The notes: generated by a model from the letters alone, not told the origin. Numbered from the stretch's first letter, positions 1 through 12,948 are shown. The stretch is DNA of 64,000 bases from Halichondria panicea (GCF_963675165.1 NC_087388.1:5523047-5587046), one strand, 5' to 3'. Made by a program: numbers and translations.

Positions 1-911
1 CAGACAGAACGACAGAGCCAATGTGAAGCTGCCCTACAAATGGATGGCCATGGAGAGTCTCAACGATGCCATATTCACAGAAAAAACTGATGTGGTGAGT
101 CAGTGCATGATCACAAGCTCTATAACTCAGTAATAGCTTTATTTCGTGAACACGCTCTATCTAACCTCAACCCCTAATTTGTGTCTGAAATACGTTTTCC
201 TTTCATAATCATTGTTACTTGTCGTCCATGTGCCCATGCAGTGGTCGTATGGTGTGACTGTGTGGGAAGTCTTCAATGGAGGACGGACCCCCTACCCTGC
301 TGTGGACCCACACTCCCTCATCCAGCTGCTGGGAGAGGGGCGGAGACTAGAGAAACCTCTCAACGCAGCCTGTTCCGCCGAAATGTGAGTGTACACTCTC
401 TGAGTTGAGTATCGTAGCAGTTGCATTGAGCTAGTTGTTGTGTTGGGTAGACTGAGATTTGGAATTACCATTATGTTCCAACTGACTGTACATCCCTCTA
501 CACTCACTCAGTTCTGAAGTGATGCGTCAGTGTTGGAGGGAGGACCCAGAGGAGAGACCAACCTTCTCACAACTGTCCTCCACTGTGGACAAGTTACTGA
601 CATCTATTGCTGGCTACACTGAGCTCGGTATGGTGCTACTGAACACAGTTCAAGAGGTGGAGCAGCTCAGTAAGTGCATAATTAAAAGATAGTATGATAC
701 TATAAATAGCAGCTCTTAATGAATACTTACTTAGTGTAGTATGCTAAGACATGCTAAAAATCATTATTCATTCCATGCTTTTACTGCAGAATGTGACAAT
801 GTACCTTCACCTACTGAAGACGCTAATCGTTATGTCGATGGTCCACCAGGTCACCCTCTAGCATTCAAAAACAGAATGTACGAAGAAGAATTTACTGCAA
901 CAGACGATTAA
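1..911 (+). CDS. Receptor tyrosine kinase, gene A, 3' end only (C-lobe and tail)
   Basis: The gene enters from the left edge. Exons, from splice sites and from alignment to genes C and D: <1-94, 242-384, 512-669, 790-911 (TAA at 909-911). They encode the activation segment end ([12 protein letters not shown]), the alpha-F region ([19 protein letters not shown]), the RP-containing end of the C-lobe ([15 protein letters not shown]) and a tail of about 40 residues. Exon lengths and phases equal those of the complete genes. The tail begins KCDNVPSPTED, with Cys where gene D has Tyr, so the YDNV motif is absent. No disabling change is visible, but most of the gene lies outside the window. The 3' flank is nearly identical to that of gene C, so A and C are recent duplicates. 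Confidence 0.85.
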
Positions 912-1231
912 CTAATTATAGCCTTTAGCTAGTGAGTTGTCCCTGTACATATAGCGTGTATATAAACGTACAATTCCAGCTGCTTTAATCTTTAGTACAA
1001 CCGTGCATGATACAATCAGTTTACTTTATTCTTTATTAGTATCATGCATGTATACACATGGTCACCGTAGCCTATTATTGTTTTACACAATAAAGTCACA
1101 TGCAATGTTTCCCGTCTTAATAATTTTGTCCTCAATTAACTATTTTCACATGCAGTGCCTATAATATTATATAGGCAGTCTTTTTACAATTTGAACAAAA
1201 AATATTCCGGAATATTGGTTTGGCACAGACC

Positions 1232-1278
1232 TAGCCTCGAATCCAGGCCGTATTTTAATCGGCCTGGTCTCGAGGCTA
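1232..1278. mobile_element. 47-bp TAGCCTCG palindromic mini-element with 9-bp target duplication
   Basis: The element starts TAGCCTCGAATCCAGGCC and ends GGCCTGGTCTCGAGGCTA, a near-perfect palindrome. GCACAGACC flanks it directly at 1223-1231 and 1279-1287. The duplicated 3' flank of gene C (around 11275-11300) has one GCACAGACC and no element, which is an empty site. A 9-bp duplication is typical of Mutator-like elements; assignment to that superfamily is inference. Confidence 0.85.
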
Positions 1279-1437
1279 GCACAGACCTAGCAATGGGCAA
1301 GGGAATATTGATGTGTTTACTGATAGTAGCATGATGCATAAGTGACATTCCAAGGATTGTTATGACAGTACACATCACATGCAGCCTGTCATAATAATGC
1401 ATACTTTGTATTTATGTACTGACAATTCGGTGTACAG

Positions 1438-1800
1438 CTTACGTTTTCTGCTGTATAGGGTCGGCTGCTCTGGTTGTCATGGTAACCTGGACGCATCAAC
1501 CACCCACTGAGCAACATATTGAAACAAATTTCAAGTATCATTTCTTTCTGTCAACAATCATTGTTATACTCTATATGCATGCAGGTCTGTTCTCTTTGTC
1601 AGATGTTCAGAGCATGGTGTGTGAGGTGAACAAGATGCAGAACTTTGACCATCCTCGCGTCATGTCTCTAATTGGGGTGTGTCTCGATGCTGGCCACGGG
1701 ATTGCCATAGTGATGCCATATATGGCCAACGGGAGCCTTTTTGACTACCTCAAGAAAGAGAGGGATAATCTGGAGCTGGACGATGACTGTGAGATTGATC

Positions 1801-1842
<42 letters not shown>

Positions 1843-2421
1843 TTTAGCAATTTTAATTAGCACTATTATACATATATGCCCCAAGGCATAACTACTTGAC
1901 TGTAGAAATTAATTTGTATCAGTACAGAACATATTTTATTAAGCTTTATCAGTATACGGAAGTTCCCGAAATTAATTTGTATCACTATATGCATGCAAGT
2001 ATAATTATTATTGTATATAGGGACAGTACAGAGTGGTCATCTTTGCACAATACTTCTATGTAACGGACTGTAACTTCAGAATACATACAAATAGTATACG
2101 GTTTATTTTACTGACAGTATCCACAAATACACGGATTACCCCCTTTTTGGGGTAATGTACACGCATGCGCATACAATGTATACCATGCAGGCCGCCTTTC
2201 TCTTCGCGGCCTGGAATTGAGGCTAATAATTATGTAGACTGTCATTATCTGTAACTCGAGACTTGTACGTTAGAAATGTCAAATTTCTTAATACCACTAC
2301 AGAATATGACTATGTCCCCACGCCCACGGAAGCCTCTCATCACTATGGCAACTTTCCATTAAGTGACCCTCTAACAACTGACAACAGTGCGTATGGCCTC
2401 AGGGAAGAGATAACTACATGA
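1438..2421 (+). pseudogene. RTK relic B (three isolated exons)
   Basis: Only three parts of an RTK gene remain. Positions 1438-1534 match ectodomain exon 9 (VVMVTW region) but carry a stop and shifts. Positions 1585-1802 match kinase exon 19 (alpha-C to hinge: [22 protein letters not shown]), full length with both splice sites intact. Positions 2303-2421 match the tail exon (KYDYVPTPTEA... TGA). Exons 10-18 and 20-23 are missing. The tail resembles that of gene F rather than those of neighbours A and C, so the relic comes from a different subfamily. It is very unlikely to make a receptor. Confidence 0.8.
1803..1840. repeat. (GT)19 microsatellite
   Basis: Perfect GT dinucleotide run starting at the donor site of the relic B kinase exon, apparently grown from the GTGTGT donor context shared by the paralogs. 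Confidence 0.95.
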
Positions 2422-2425
2422 CTTG

Positions 2426-2805
2426 CAGGGGCGTAGGCAGGAATTTGAGGAAGGGGGGGCTGAGCTGTTCGCGCCAGAAACTACTTGGCGCGGAGCGCCG
2501 AAAATTCCGGTGACCAGGAGCCACACCCCCTAATTAATGACTCATTGCGCATGTGCAAGAAATAGCCACACCTTGCTTCAATTAATAATACTGCTAAAGC
2601 TAGCTAGCTTAGTTCTGTTGCACTAAAGAATCAAAGTTACTAGTATAGTATAGCTAGCTCTTGGACATGCTGTTTGTCTGCCACTAATCTATACCAGTAA
2701 TTCCCAGGCTGAAGACTCATCAGAGAAGGTGGGGCTCTTAGTGTAGTTTTTGCAGAGAAAGGGGGGGCTCCAGCCCCCAAAGCCCTCCCCCTCCCTACGC
2801 CCCTG
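2426..2805. mobile_element. Non-autonomous CAGGGGCG element, 5-bp target duplication
   Basis: Ends are CAGGGGCGTAGG and CCTACGCCCCTG, inverted repeats flanked directly by ACTTG on both sides. The interior has G-rich and C-rich tracts and no open frame with recognisable protein. Termini of the CAGNGGCG type occur in hAT elements, some groups of which make 5-bp duplications; the superfamily call is inference. Confidence 0.65.
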
Positions 2806-3386
2806 ACTTGGACTATTTAAAATACAGCTGAACTACGATGTCTGCATTATGTAATACAATTGCATTGAGCTTTGTTTCACTTATATATTACTTAGTGCAT
2901 GGCATAATTAGAATACTGCTGCCTTTTTTCTTATAGTGCCATGTACCCTAGCCAACTTTATAATAGTTAAAAGCAATAATTATATCTCACGGGCAGTTCA
3001 CCTGAAATTTCAGATAACCTTTTTGTGAGTGCTGATTGGCTCCAAAGTGGAATATGTAGCGAATGGACACTCGTATTTTTTTGAGTCACACTAATTATAT
3101 ACCAGGGTGTGGTCTAGTTACATTGCATGGCAAAATTATGTGCATGTACATGTACCAATGCAAAAACTTGAAGTTCAATTATCATTAAAATATTGCACTG
3201 TCAGCAATGAGTCATTATGACCTCATGGCCTAGAGTCAACCACATCTAATTACAAAACTATGTGATGATAATGACTTTCAGTGGGCTTGGTTAACCGTTT
3301 CACTTTGCTTGGCATATAATAACAGTGAAGTATCAATACTGCTAAGTTTGTATTAAGGTTACCCTAATTGTCCAATGCTAGAATAG
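2806..3386. other. Spacer upstream of gene C
   Basis: AT-rich, with no gene recognised. It presumably holds the 5' region of gene C; the last about 25 bases before the ATG (AATAGATGGCTAT) are shared with relic E. No promoter element can be named with confidence. Confidence 0.5.
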
Positions 3387-6300
3387 ATGGCTATATTAGT
3401 AACTCTCCTTGCTTTGTTTCTGCTGCAAGGAGCAGCTTATTCTCAATCACCCTCCTTTGATTTCATTTCAGCTGAAAATCTCGGACTGCAAGTGGACTCC
3501 ACTGGGAGAACATTCCTTGCTGCAGACAACTACTTGTATAGACTGAATGCTCAGCTAATACAAGAGGAGAGAGTTTATCTAGGAGCTAATTTTTATGTCA
3601 TTAATGAAGGACTTGCCCTGAGCTCTACTGGGATGTTGGTGGTGTGTTTAGAGGATCTCTCTTGCTCTGTCTACAATGCAAGCAACCTCAGTGCTGGTCC
3701 CATTAGGAGTGTCAGTAATGCTATAGCAGGAGATTTTTACTTCGGAGCAGCTTTGTTTATGTCAGGAGACGCTTTCTACACTGGAGCAATGACTGATGAA
3801 GGACAGAGAATGGTACTGCAACAATTCGGAGAGGGGTTCAATAGATCGTCCAACAACAACAATCCATCAGACACGCGTAATGAACTGGTTTTTGGAATTA
3901 GTTCGTTTACGCGACAATTCTATGCATATGGTGGTTTTGTGAGTGGTGGATTTTCATATTATGTTGTCGTCGACTCTGAACCTGCTGATACACGAGCTAT
4001 AAGACTGCTACGTGTTTGCAACCTGTTTAATTGTGGAGGCCAAAGTACCTGTGGAGTGACTGCTTTGTATGAACTGGGAATCAATTGTAGCTTTCAGTCG
4101 ATCACTGAAGATACTCATGTGTGTGCAGTGTCATTAGTGGAGGACTTCAGTGGAATATCTGGACCCACTGCTGTGGTAACTATTTGCTTTGGCAATACTA
4201 ACTCTATTTGTGTGGTCAATATTACTGCTGTCAATGAAGCTATGGACGCTAAATATGACTCATGTATTGTGTCACGCACTGTTGGAGAAGAAATTGGTTT
4301 AGCATGGAAAACAGGCTCTTCAGAAAGCTGCGATACTCTGCCTCAGCCTCAGGTACACATTTATGTAGCATATACTGGTCTACATCAACAATTGATTCAT
4401 TTTCCAGGATACAGGGGACAGATGTGACACACCCAGTCCAGTCGGCCTTCTCATCCCAAATGGTGGTATTGACATAATAGCACCAGTTCGTATCAATTTT
4501 GGAGTCGACCTTGTCCCTTTTACTTCAGTAGCTGTAAAGGTGGAGCAGTTTTCCTTTGTGTTTGTGGCAACGGATGATTCCAGGATACTAGGAGTAAGTG
4601 AATGCAGTTAGTGTGTAAAATAACGGCATTGTTTGTCTTCACAGTACGATGTCAGTGGTACATCGACCCTGGACACTGATAGCTCATTCTACAATCAGCC
4701 AGTGGCCTCTGATGTATTTTATTTGGCATGGCATGAGGGACTAAACTACATCACAGCAGCCACTGAAGACTCCGTGAGTTAATGCTTGCATGTATGTCCT
4801 ACCCCATCTATCTGCCTCCCCCCTCTGAAGGTGTACCAAGTACCCATAGAGGAGTGTTCCCAGCGTATAAACTGTACCAGTTGTACCAATGACCTTAACC
4901 CGCTGTGTGGGTGGTGTGTGGTGGAGAACAAGTGCTCTCGTCAGACGCAGTGTCAGAATTCCGGTCTCTCCAGAAGATGGATACAGTACAACTGTTTTAC
5001 TATCACTGTTGATCCTATGCAACTTTTCATTGACCCTGCAATTCTTGCTAATGAGGTATGCATTAATGTGACTGTCTGAGGTTATATATATAAACTATCC
5101 TCACAGGTCACGGTGACCCTGCCTAACCCCCTTCCTGGGGAGAACATCTCCTGTCATTTGGCGGACAGTGAAGGACGTTTCCCACCCATCTTAGTACCAG
5201 CTGTTGAGGTCATCCCAGGAACAGTGTTCAGTTGTGATATTGAAGGGCTGGTACCTGACTACCCTGGAGTGACTGCAACCATCAACCTGGGATTTCAGAG
5301 CTCTCTGTTCAATGAGCCATTTAACGTTACCAACCAAGCACTCACAATCTACAATTGCTCAGCAGGGAAAAGGTATAGGTACCTCAACCATATTCATGAC
5401 CTGCTGATCACACTATGAATGTGCAGCTGTAAGGATTGCCTGGAGCCCAACAGTCCGTGTGGATGGTGTAACCTCAACAAGCATTGCAGTGGAACAGCAA
5501 CTCTGTGCAGGAATGCATCTCACTTCCTACAGGTGATAGCTTGATGACCCCTGACTCTCTAATGCCTATATCCCTCTATATAGGTGTCTATATCTACACA
5601 CTTCACAGACCTATGCCCCCTGTTAGATACGGCCCCCTTTGGGGGGCACACTCTACCAGTGAGGGTGGTCCAGGACTTTCTACTGACCACTAGGAACCTG
5701 ATACCAACAGTAAGTCAACATGACCTCTGTACCCTGACCAATCCATGGCTTCCCTATATATAGACGGATGGTTTCGAGTATTCGTGTATTGTGAATGGAG
5801 TTAGTCTGACAGCTCAGTATGAGAACGAGACCTCTATCCTGTGCAATGTGGGCAGTGGAGACGTAAGTGCTAACACTGTAATACAATACAATACAATACA
5901 TTGTATGAACAGTTTCACAATAAAAACCTTTAATTGATTGTGATTTAATTAGCGTTGCATTCTAGTTATCACAATACCATACATGACACAGCTCAACCTG
6001 CCTACTGGTAGTGGTAGCTACTCTGTGGTTGCTACGGTGATATGGTCCGGGAATGGCGTCAACCACCCACTCAGCAGTGTCGCACAACAGACCAACAGTA
6101 CGTACTGCTACACCACCATCACAGTAACTACAATTGGACTAACATTATTTTTATACAACCTCTGTCCACCATATGCCACCTCCTCTATACAGTTACGTTG
6201 TTTGATTGTCATAACTTGGGCAGTGGATGTTCAGAGTGCCTTGCATCCAGACTGGGGTCAGAGTTCACGTGTGGGTGGTGTAGCCTTAGCGACAGCTGTG

Positions 6301-9300
6301 AGGTGTTGCAAGAATGCACCAATGATGTTTTTGTTACTGAGGGGAGAAATTGTCCTACTCCTTTCATCACCTTAATCTCTCCAGAATCTGGTAATTATTA
6401 TATATAATTATACTGACTGCATGCCATGATACTTCCTACATCCTCAGGACCAGTTGATGGTGGTACAGCAATTACTGTGATGGGCACTGACCTCGGAGTG
6501 ACCTTTGCTGACGTTCTGAACGCCACCCTTACATTAGGAGGTGTGGCCTGTACTATCATCAACACTGACTATATACCAGGGAGGCAGTTTGTGTGTGTGA
6601 CCAACAACTTTGGAAGTACAGGCTCCAATGTGTTCACTATGGTCCTGTATGGCAATATAGACGTCAATGTAAACGCCAATCCCTTCATTGCGTTGAATCC
6701 TGTTGTCAGTAGTGTGAAACCGACCTTTGGACCCGTGGCCGGGGGTACCACACTGACTGTGAGGGGTACTGCACTAAGAGTGGGTAACCATGAGAACACT
6801 AGAGTCACTCTGGTCAGTGGAGGGTCAATTTACCCCTGCAACGTATTGTAAGTGGTAGTATAAATTATGTCTGGACAATGTTAAAACCTTTCCTTGCAGA
6901 TCAGTCTTTTCTCAAGAGATTGAATGCATCACTACAGCAGCAAACCTCACCTCCGCTGCAGAGGTGGTGGTTACTATTGATGCAGCTAGACTGGACTTTG
7001 AAGTGTTTTTCACTTACAGTAACAACCCCAATGTAACTGCTGTGCGTCCTAGCAACACCATTCCCAGTGGAGGCATCACATTGACCTTCACTGGAGTGTA
7101 CTTGGATGTGGTAGAACAGCCTGTGTTGAAGATCTACCAGCCAATGGAGGATCCTCTGGTAAGCCAGCAACTATAATTATGTCTGTATTATTTACTCTCC
7201 CCTACAGAGGAGCAACTGCAGTGTTGTGGACAATACAACCATCACATGCTTGACTCCTAGTCTGACAACAACCTCACTGACCCCATTGGACTATGCCCTA
7301 CTGTTTGACAATGTCCCACCTATCACACAAGCACGTTTTCCTATTAGCGTCCAATCAAATCCCTCCAATTTCCGGCTGGAAGGTTCTCAAAAGGTTCCTA
7401 ATGGCACAGAGACCCTCATACGCATTGTGGTACGTCCTACAACTAGTAAACTGACCCTATTGTTATTGTGTGTGTATCCAGGGTGATAATCTCGACTCAG
7501 TGGAGACCAGTGAGATACGAGTGACCGTGGGAGGGGAGGAGTGTGTCAAGACACCCAGTAGCGTAAGAGGGAGTGAATTCATCTGTACTGCCCCCTTGGA
7601 GCCGCCAGGAGGGGAAAACCCAGCCAACATAAATGTGTGTATGACTACAATTATACGTAACTGTGTCACTGTTCACTTCAGGTAACCGTTGGAAGCAACA
7701 TTGCTCAAAAATTGGACCGGCAACTGACTTATACATTTCCTGAGGCAACGGTTCTTGGGCCAACAGTTCCTCTGAGGATCATCATTCCAGTTATTGTTAT
7801 CATAATTATAATGATCGTGTGTGTACTGATGATTGCTATTGTCTGTTTGTATCTGAATTCGAGGAGAAAGTCAGTACCAATTTTTATTCATCAACATGAG
7901 CAAAGGATAGAACTCACGGCTACTGGGTAAGTAATGATATAATTATACTGTTCAATTTGCAAATTAATTTGCTACAGGAAAACTCATGAGGTAGTCGATG
8001 GTAATACTGCACTCGTTAGTAAGTTTTCTTTTCTACACACACATGTATAGTCCCTGTTACATGCCACATATTATATTCAGAATCAGAACTTATTGAGATT
8101 GCTGAGTCCATCCCAGACTCATTCAAAATAGCTGCCTCAAAATTGAAGCTCTCCAGTACTGCGATTGGACAAGGTAAACAAAGATGTGCATTTCACTTTA
8201 TTTATAGGATGTCATTATAATTATGTACAGGTGAATTTGGTGTTGTGTACAAGGGCGTCCTGACAAACTGGAACAAAGTGCCTATGCAGGGGGTGGCCGT
8301 GAAGACATTAAAAGGTTATTATTTTAACAGTATAATTTCATGAACCGTATAGTGGGTAGTTTTCTCGGGGTGGGGGGGGAGGCAGTAGTTTTCGTGGCGA
8401 ATATTTCAACTATTAATAAAGCGACCTGACTACCTTTACCTGTGTGCAAGCAGCAACCACGAAATACACCAACTGACTAATTAAATATTTTGTTTTGCTG
8501 CCCCCTATACAGAGATCACCCGACAATGATAATACACTACACACATCATCTAGCAATATTCATATCTCGTGCATTTATCAACAGCAACCTGCCTAAGGGC
8601 GTACAAGGCGGGGTTATAATTGCTCTAGCATGGAAAAGTTGTGAGATGAATATTAATACACAATGAAACCTTTTGAACACAGAAACTATAAACTCACGAT
8701 TATTTCGCGATCATTCCCTCTATAGACATGTTAACCTAAATTCCGGTCTGCAGTCAGTTATACATTTTCTGTGCCCTAGAGATTCATTTTTCTGCAATTG
8801 TAACACACAACATTTCATTTCATTTCTGATGAGTTAGTTCTTCATTATTTATGCAGGTCTGTTCTCGTTGTCGGATGTTCAGAGCATGGTGTGTGAGGTG
8901 AACAAGATGCAGGACTTTGACCATCCTCACATCATGTCCCTAATTGGAGTTTGTCTCGATGCTGGCCCCGGTGTTGCCATAGTGATGCCATATATGGCCA
9001 ATGGCAGCCTTATTAGATATCTCAAGAAAGAGAGGAGCAGCCTTGAGTTGGACGATGACTGTGACATAGATCAGGTGTGTGTGGTGTAGCGTATACGAGT
9101 AGTAAATAGCTCAGTATCTATGACGACTACCTTTTGGTTTAGAGCATTGTGGTATTAGTGTGAGCATTGTGTGGGTGTCTCAACAGAGAGGTGGGTGGGG
9201 CTGATTACTGTGATCCATGTGTATAGAGAGATGCATTCCCGGTCAAAATAATATATTTCTTTCCTTGACTGCTTAACCAGCCTATAAGATCATCATTCTT

Positions 9301-10958
9301 TTGGCCTTGACCATATTTAATAAGATCCATGCCACAACAGCTTTATATTTATTTCACTATAATTATAGCTATATATATATGCATGCATGCAAACAAAGTG
9401 ACAAAATGTACATAAGTGATAGTTGTAAAACTGATGCTGAAGACTAACAGTGATGGCAGGGAAAGAATGATATTAATCCATAGCTAGATCTAGTTATAAA
9501 CTTAATTGTGTCAGTGTGACTGTTGTGGGGATAATACTGCATGAGTATATATATAGGTGCTTTTTCAGAGCTTGGTAAAAAATCAGAGCACCAATTAACA
9601 ATTTATAAAGAAGTGGTTGCCATTGGTACAGATTCTGGAAGTGAGGAAACTGCTACTAAAGATGTGTCGTCAGATAACACTGGGAATGGCCTACTTGGCC
9701 GAGCAGAAGTTTGTCCATCGAGATCTTGCAGCCAGAAACTGCATGTGAGTGAACTATTTACAGTGTGTTCACAATACTATAGACTAAAATATAAGAATTA
9801 TGCATGCAAAGTTCAAGCCCCACGTTATACTATAGTTGGAGCTTGCATGCGACATATATAATGCATCGATATTGTAAAAATATCACTAACACACTGCATG
9901 GTTAGCATGTTACATGATTGTTTCCGTGAGGTTTCATCTTGTACATTCCTATAGGCTGGACTCGGGAGGGGGTATCAGGGTGGGGGACTTTGGTCTGGCT
10001 GAGGACGTCTATGCTAGCGGCTACTTTAGACAAAACGATCGAGCCAATGTGAAGCTGCCCTATAAATGGATGGCCTTGGAGAGTCTCAACGATGCCATCT
10101 TCACAGAGAAAACTGATGTGGTGAGTCAGTGCATGATCACAAGCTCTATATAACTAATAGGAATACACACTGTTTAACCCAGACCCCTACATTGCTTCTA
10201 AAATACATTTTCCTTTCATTCATTTTGCTAGTGGCAATAATTATTGTTACTTGTCGTCCATGTGCTCAGTGGTCATACGGTGTGACTGTGTGGGAGGTCT
10301 TCAATGGAGGACGGACCCCCTACCCTGCTGTGGACCCACACTCCCTCATCAAGCTGCTGGGAAAGGGGCAAAGACTAGAGAGACCTCTCAACGCAGCCTG
10401 TTCCACCGAAATGTGAGTGTACACTCTCTGAGTTGATTATCATAGCAGTTGCATTGAGGTAGCTGTTGTGTTGGGTAGACTGAGATTTGGAATTACCATT
10501 TTGTTCCAACTGACTGTACATCCCTCTACACTCACTCAGTTCTGAAGTGATGCGTCAGTGTTGGAGGGAGGACCCAGAGGAGAGACCAACCTTCTCACAA
10601 CTGTCGTCCATTGTGGACAAGTTACTGACATCCATTGCTGGCTACACTGAGCTCGGTATGGTGCTACTGAACACAGTTCAAGAGGTGGAGCAGCTCAGTA
10701 AGTGTATAATTATATAGACATAATTAAGAGTGTACCTTAGTATGCTACTATAAATAGCAGCTCTTAATGCCCATATATGAATACTTATACTTATAGTGTA
10801 TGCTAAGACATACTTATTCATTCCATGCTCTTACTGCAGAATGTGACAATATACCTTCACCTACTGAAGACGCTAATCGCTATGTAGATGGTCCACTAGG
10901 TCACCCTCTAGCATTCAAAAACAGAATGTACGAAGGATTTACTTCAACAGACGATTAA
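3387..10958 (+). CDS. Plexin-ectodomain / MET-like receptor tyrosine kinase, gene C (complete)
   Basis: Exons: 3387-4352, 4408-4593, 4645-4773, 4831-5055, 5107-5372, 5427-5532, 5584-5709, 5764-5862, 5992-6097, 6193-6390, 6448-6847, 6900-7158, 7208-7429, 7482-7634, 7682-7926, 7978-8018, 8081-8173, 8231-8314, 8857-9074, 9632-9744, 9955-10120, 10270-10412, 10540-10697, 10840-10958. They sum to 4821 nt (1606 aa) with every join in frame. Order: signal peptide 1-19; Sema about 25-427; PSI1 about 430-470 ([12 protein letters not shown]); IPT-like; PSI2 about 591-620; IPT-like; PSI3 about 740-785; IPT modules to about 1147; transmembrane 1180-1205; kinase about 1260-1540. Kinase landmarks: GQGEFG loop, VAVK Lys1298, HRDLAARN Asp1405, DFG Asp1423, activation-loop Tyr1431 and Tyr1435 in DVYASGYF. 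It should bind an extracellular ligand and phosphorylate tyrosines; the ligand is unknown. The tail has KCDN in place of YDN. Start chosen because the signal peptide follows directly. Confidence 0.9.
8343..8400. repeat. Degenerate single end of a CCGTATA element in gene C intron 18
   Basis: CCGTATAGTGGGTAG resembles the start of the TA-flanked elements at 18261 and 39183. No clear matching right end was found in the 542-bp intron, so this is probably a truncated copy. Confidence 0.4.
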
Positions 10959-11590
10959 CTAATTATAGCCTTTAGCTAGTGAGTTGTCCCTGTATATAAT
11001 TATAGCCTGTATAAAAACGTACAATTCCAGCTGCTTTAATCTTTAGTACAGCCGTGCATGGTACAATCAGTTTACTTTATTCTTTATTAGTATCATGCAT
11101 GTATACACATGGTCACCATAGCCTATTATTGTTTTGCACAATAAAGTCACATGCAATGTTTCCCGTCTTAATAATTTTGTCCTCAATTAACTATTTTCAC
11201 ATGCAGTGCCTATAATAATTATTATATACTAGGCAGTCTTTTTACAATTTGAACAAAAAATATTCCGGAATATTGGTTTGGCACAGACCTAGCAATGGGC
11301 AAGGGAATATTGATGTGTTTACTGATAATTATTGATAGTAGCATGATGCATAAGTGACATTCCAAGGATTGTTATGACAGTACACATGCAGCCAGTCATA
11401 ATAATGAATACTTTGTATTTATGTACTGACAATTCGGTGTACAGCTTACGTTTTCTGCTGCATGGGGTCGGCTGCTCTGGTCGTCATGGTAACCTGGACG
11501 CATCAGGCACCCACTGAGCAACATATTGAAACAAATTTCAGGTATCATTTCTTTCTGTCAACAATCATTATCTGCATGGATAGATGCTTC
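10959..11590. repeat. 3'-flank duplication shared by genes A and C
   Basis: This stretch repeats 912-1560 almost base for base, including shared AATAAAGTCACATGCAATG and GGTAACCTGGACGCATCA tracts. The main differences are the 47-bp palindrome present only in the first copy and small AT indels. AATAAAG at about 11140 could serve as a polyadenylation signal for gene C, as could the equivalent at about 1089 for gene A. Confidence 0.85.
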
Positions 11591-12580
11591 TAGACAGTCT
11601 AGACGATCCTTTACAGTGATTTTTATTGATAGCCATGATTTGACCAGTGGCAGCAGGGTATAATATATGATTAGTGTGTGGGTGTGTGTGTGTGCATGGA
11701 CACACAAATGAGCTGTTTGAGCGAACTAGACACTTTTATCAGTTTTTCACGAATTGCTAATGAGACAGTAGTTGAAAAATAATAGGCTACGTATAGTTGA
11801 ACTTGTATACATAGGCAATCTTCGAAGGCGCTAAAAACACTGTTTTAATAGATTCACAGTCACCTATATAGTCATTCTCGATTCACCCATAATAATAATG
11901 TACTTGTACACTGAATAAGGTCATTACGGTAAAAAGTTATAATTATTGTATCCATTTTGCTCCTTGTGCAATTGATAAATGAGTTAAGTATCTTGCACTT
12001 AATTCAACACACGTACTAAATCAGTCATTCGATATATAGTGCAAGTCTTGCACTATATGATTTATAAGTGTATTCTCGAATATAATTGTATAGAGCAGCC
12101 TCAGCTCTGCTATTGAATAAATTACACGCTTGCTCAGAATAATTTTAGTCGAATAGCTAGCTAGGAGGTAAGTGTCTAGCCTCGACTCCAGCCCCTTGAA
12201 TAGCCTTTCTCAGCGGCCTGGAATCGAGGCTAGTAAGTATCTAATGGTCATCGTCCATTTTTGGTAAAGATCATTGCATTAAGTTTTGCATAACGAAGTT
12301 CTCATGGCTGAAAGTTGAGATCACTTCAAGTCAGCAAGAAAACACTGTAGGTGGTGGCATATCCTATGTGTGTGTCCAGTTGTGTCTAGTTGTGTGTGCT
12401 GTTTATGTCTATACATACAAAGGGATAGCATTAATATTCATGCATGCATGTACTTTATTAGTGTATATACTAATTAAAACATGTTATTAGTTGTATAATT
12501 GGCTTATGTTTTATTTAATGCAGAATATGTGACAGTAAACCCACACCCACTAAAGAAGTTTATCGCTATATATCGACTGA
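11445..12580 (+). pseudogene. RTK relic between genes C and D (exon 9 and tail pieces)
   Basis: Positions 11445-11541 match ectodomain exon 9 with shifts. Positions 12524-12580 follow a good acceptor (TTTAATGCAG) and resemble the tail exon (AATATGTGACAGTAAACCC, then CCACTAAAGAAG), with the frame broken. Nothing else of the receptor remains between them. This matches the pattern between genes A and C and shows that another receptor copy was lost here. Part of 12590-12690 also resembles, in inverse orientation, the interior of the foldback element at 32706-34696. Confidence 0.6.
12177..12232. mobile_element. 56-bp TAGCCTCG palindromic mini-element with 9-bp duplication
   Basis: Starts TAGCCTCGACTCCAGCC and ends GGCCTGGAATCGAGGCTA. 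Flanks are GTAAGTGTC (12168-12176) and GTAAGTATC (12233-12241), one mismatch in nine. It is the uninterrupted counterpart of the nested copy at 39157-39423. Confidence 0.8.
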
Positions 12581-12948
12581 TTGGAGTTACTAATAACTAC
12601 GCTCTATATAGTATAATGTCTCGTTCCACGCCTTTTGGTGCTTTTTCCCTGGCCAATCTTAGCAACGTTTCACATTGCAATAGTCGGATAGATTTATGTA
12701 TTATTATACATGTAGTATATTTTGCTGGAAAAATCAAACTTCATGCTTTACCTTAGATCGAAGAATTATGAATCTCAGTGCACGAAAATGTAATCTGATA
12801 TCAATTTATCAGGTTGCACTTCCCACTGACAGAGAAGAATACCTTTCAATGAATAATATTTACTTAGCAGTGCATGAGAATACCAGTGCTGCTGACATGT
12901 ATAGCTTAATTGTGATGATACAATGATAGAATAGATTCTTATATAGAT

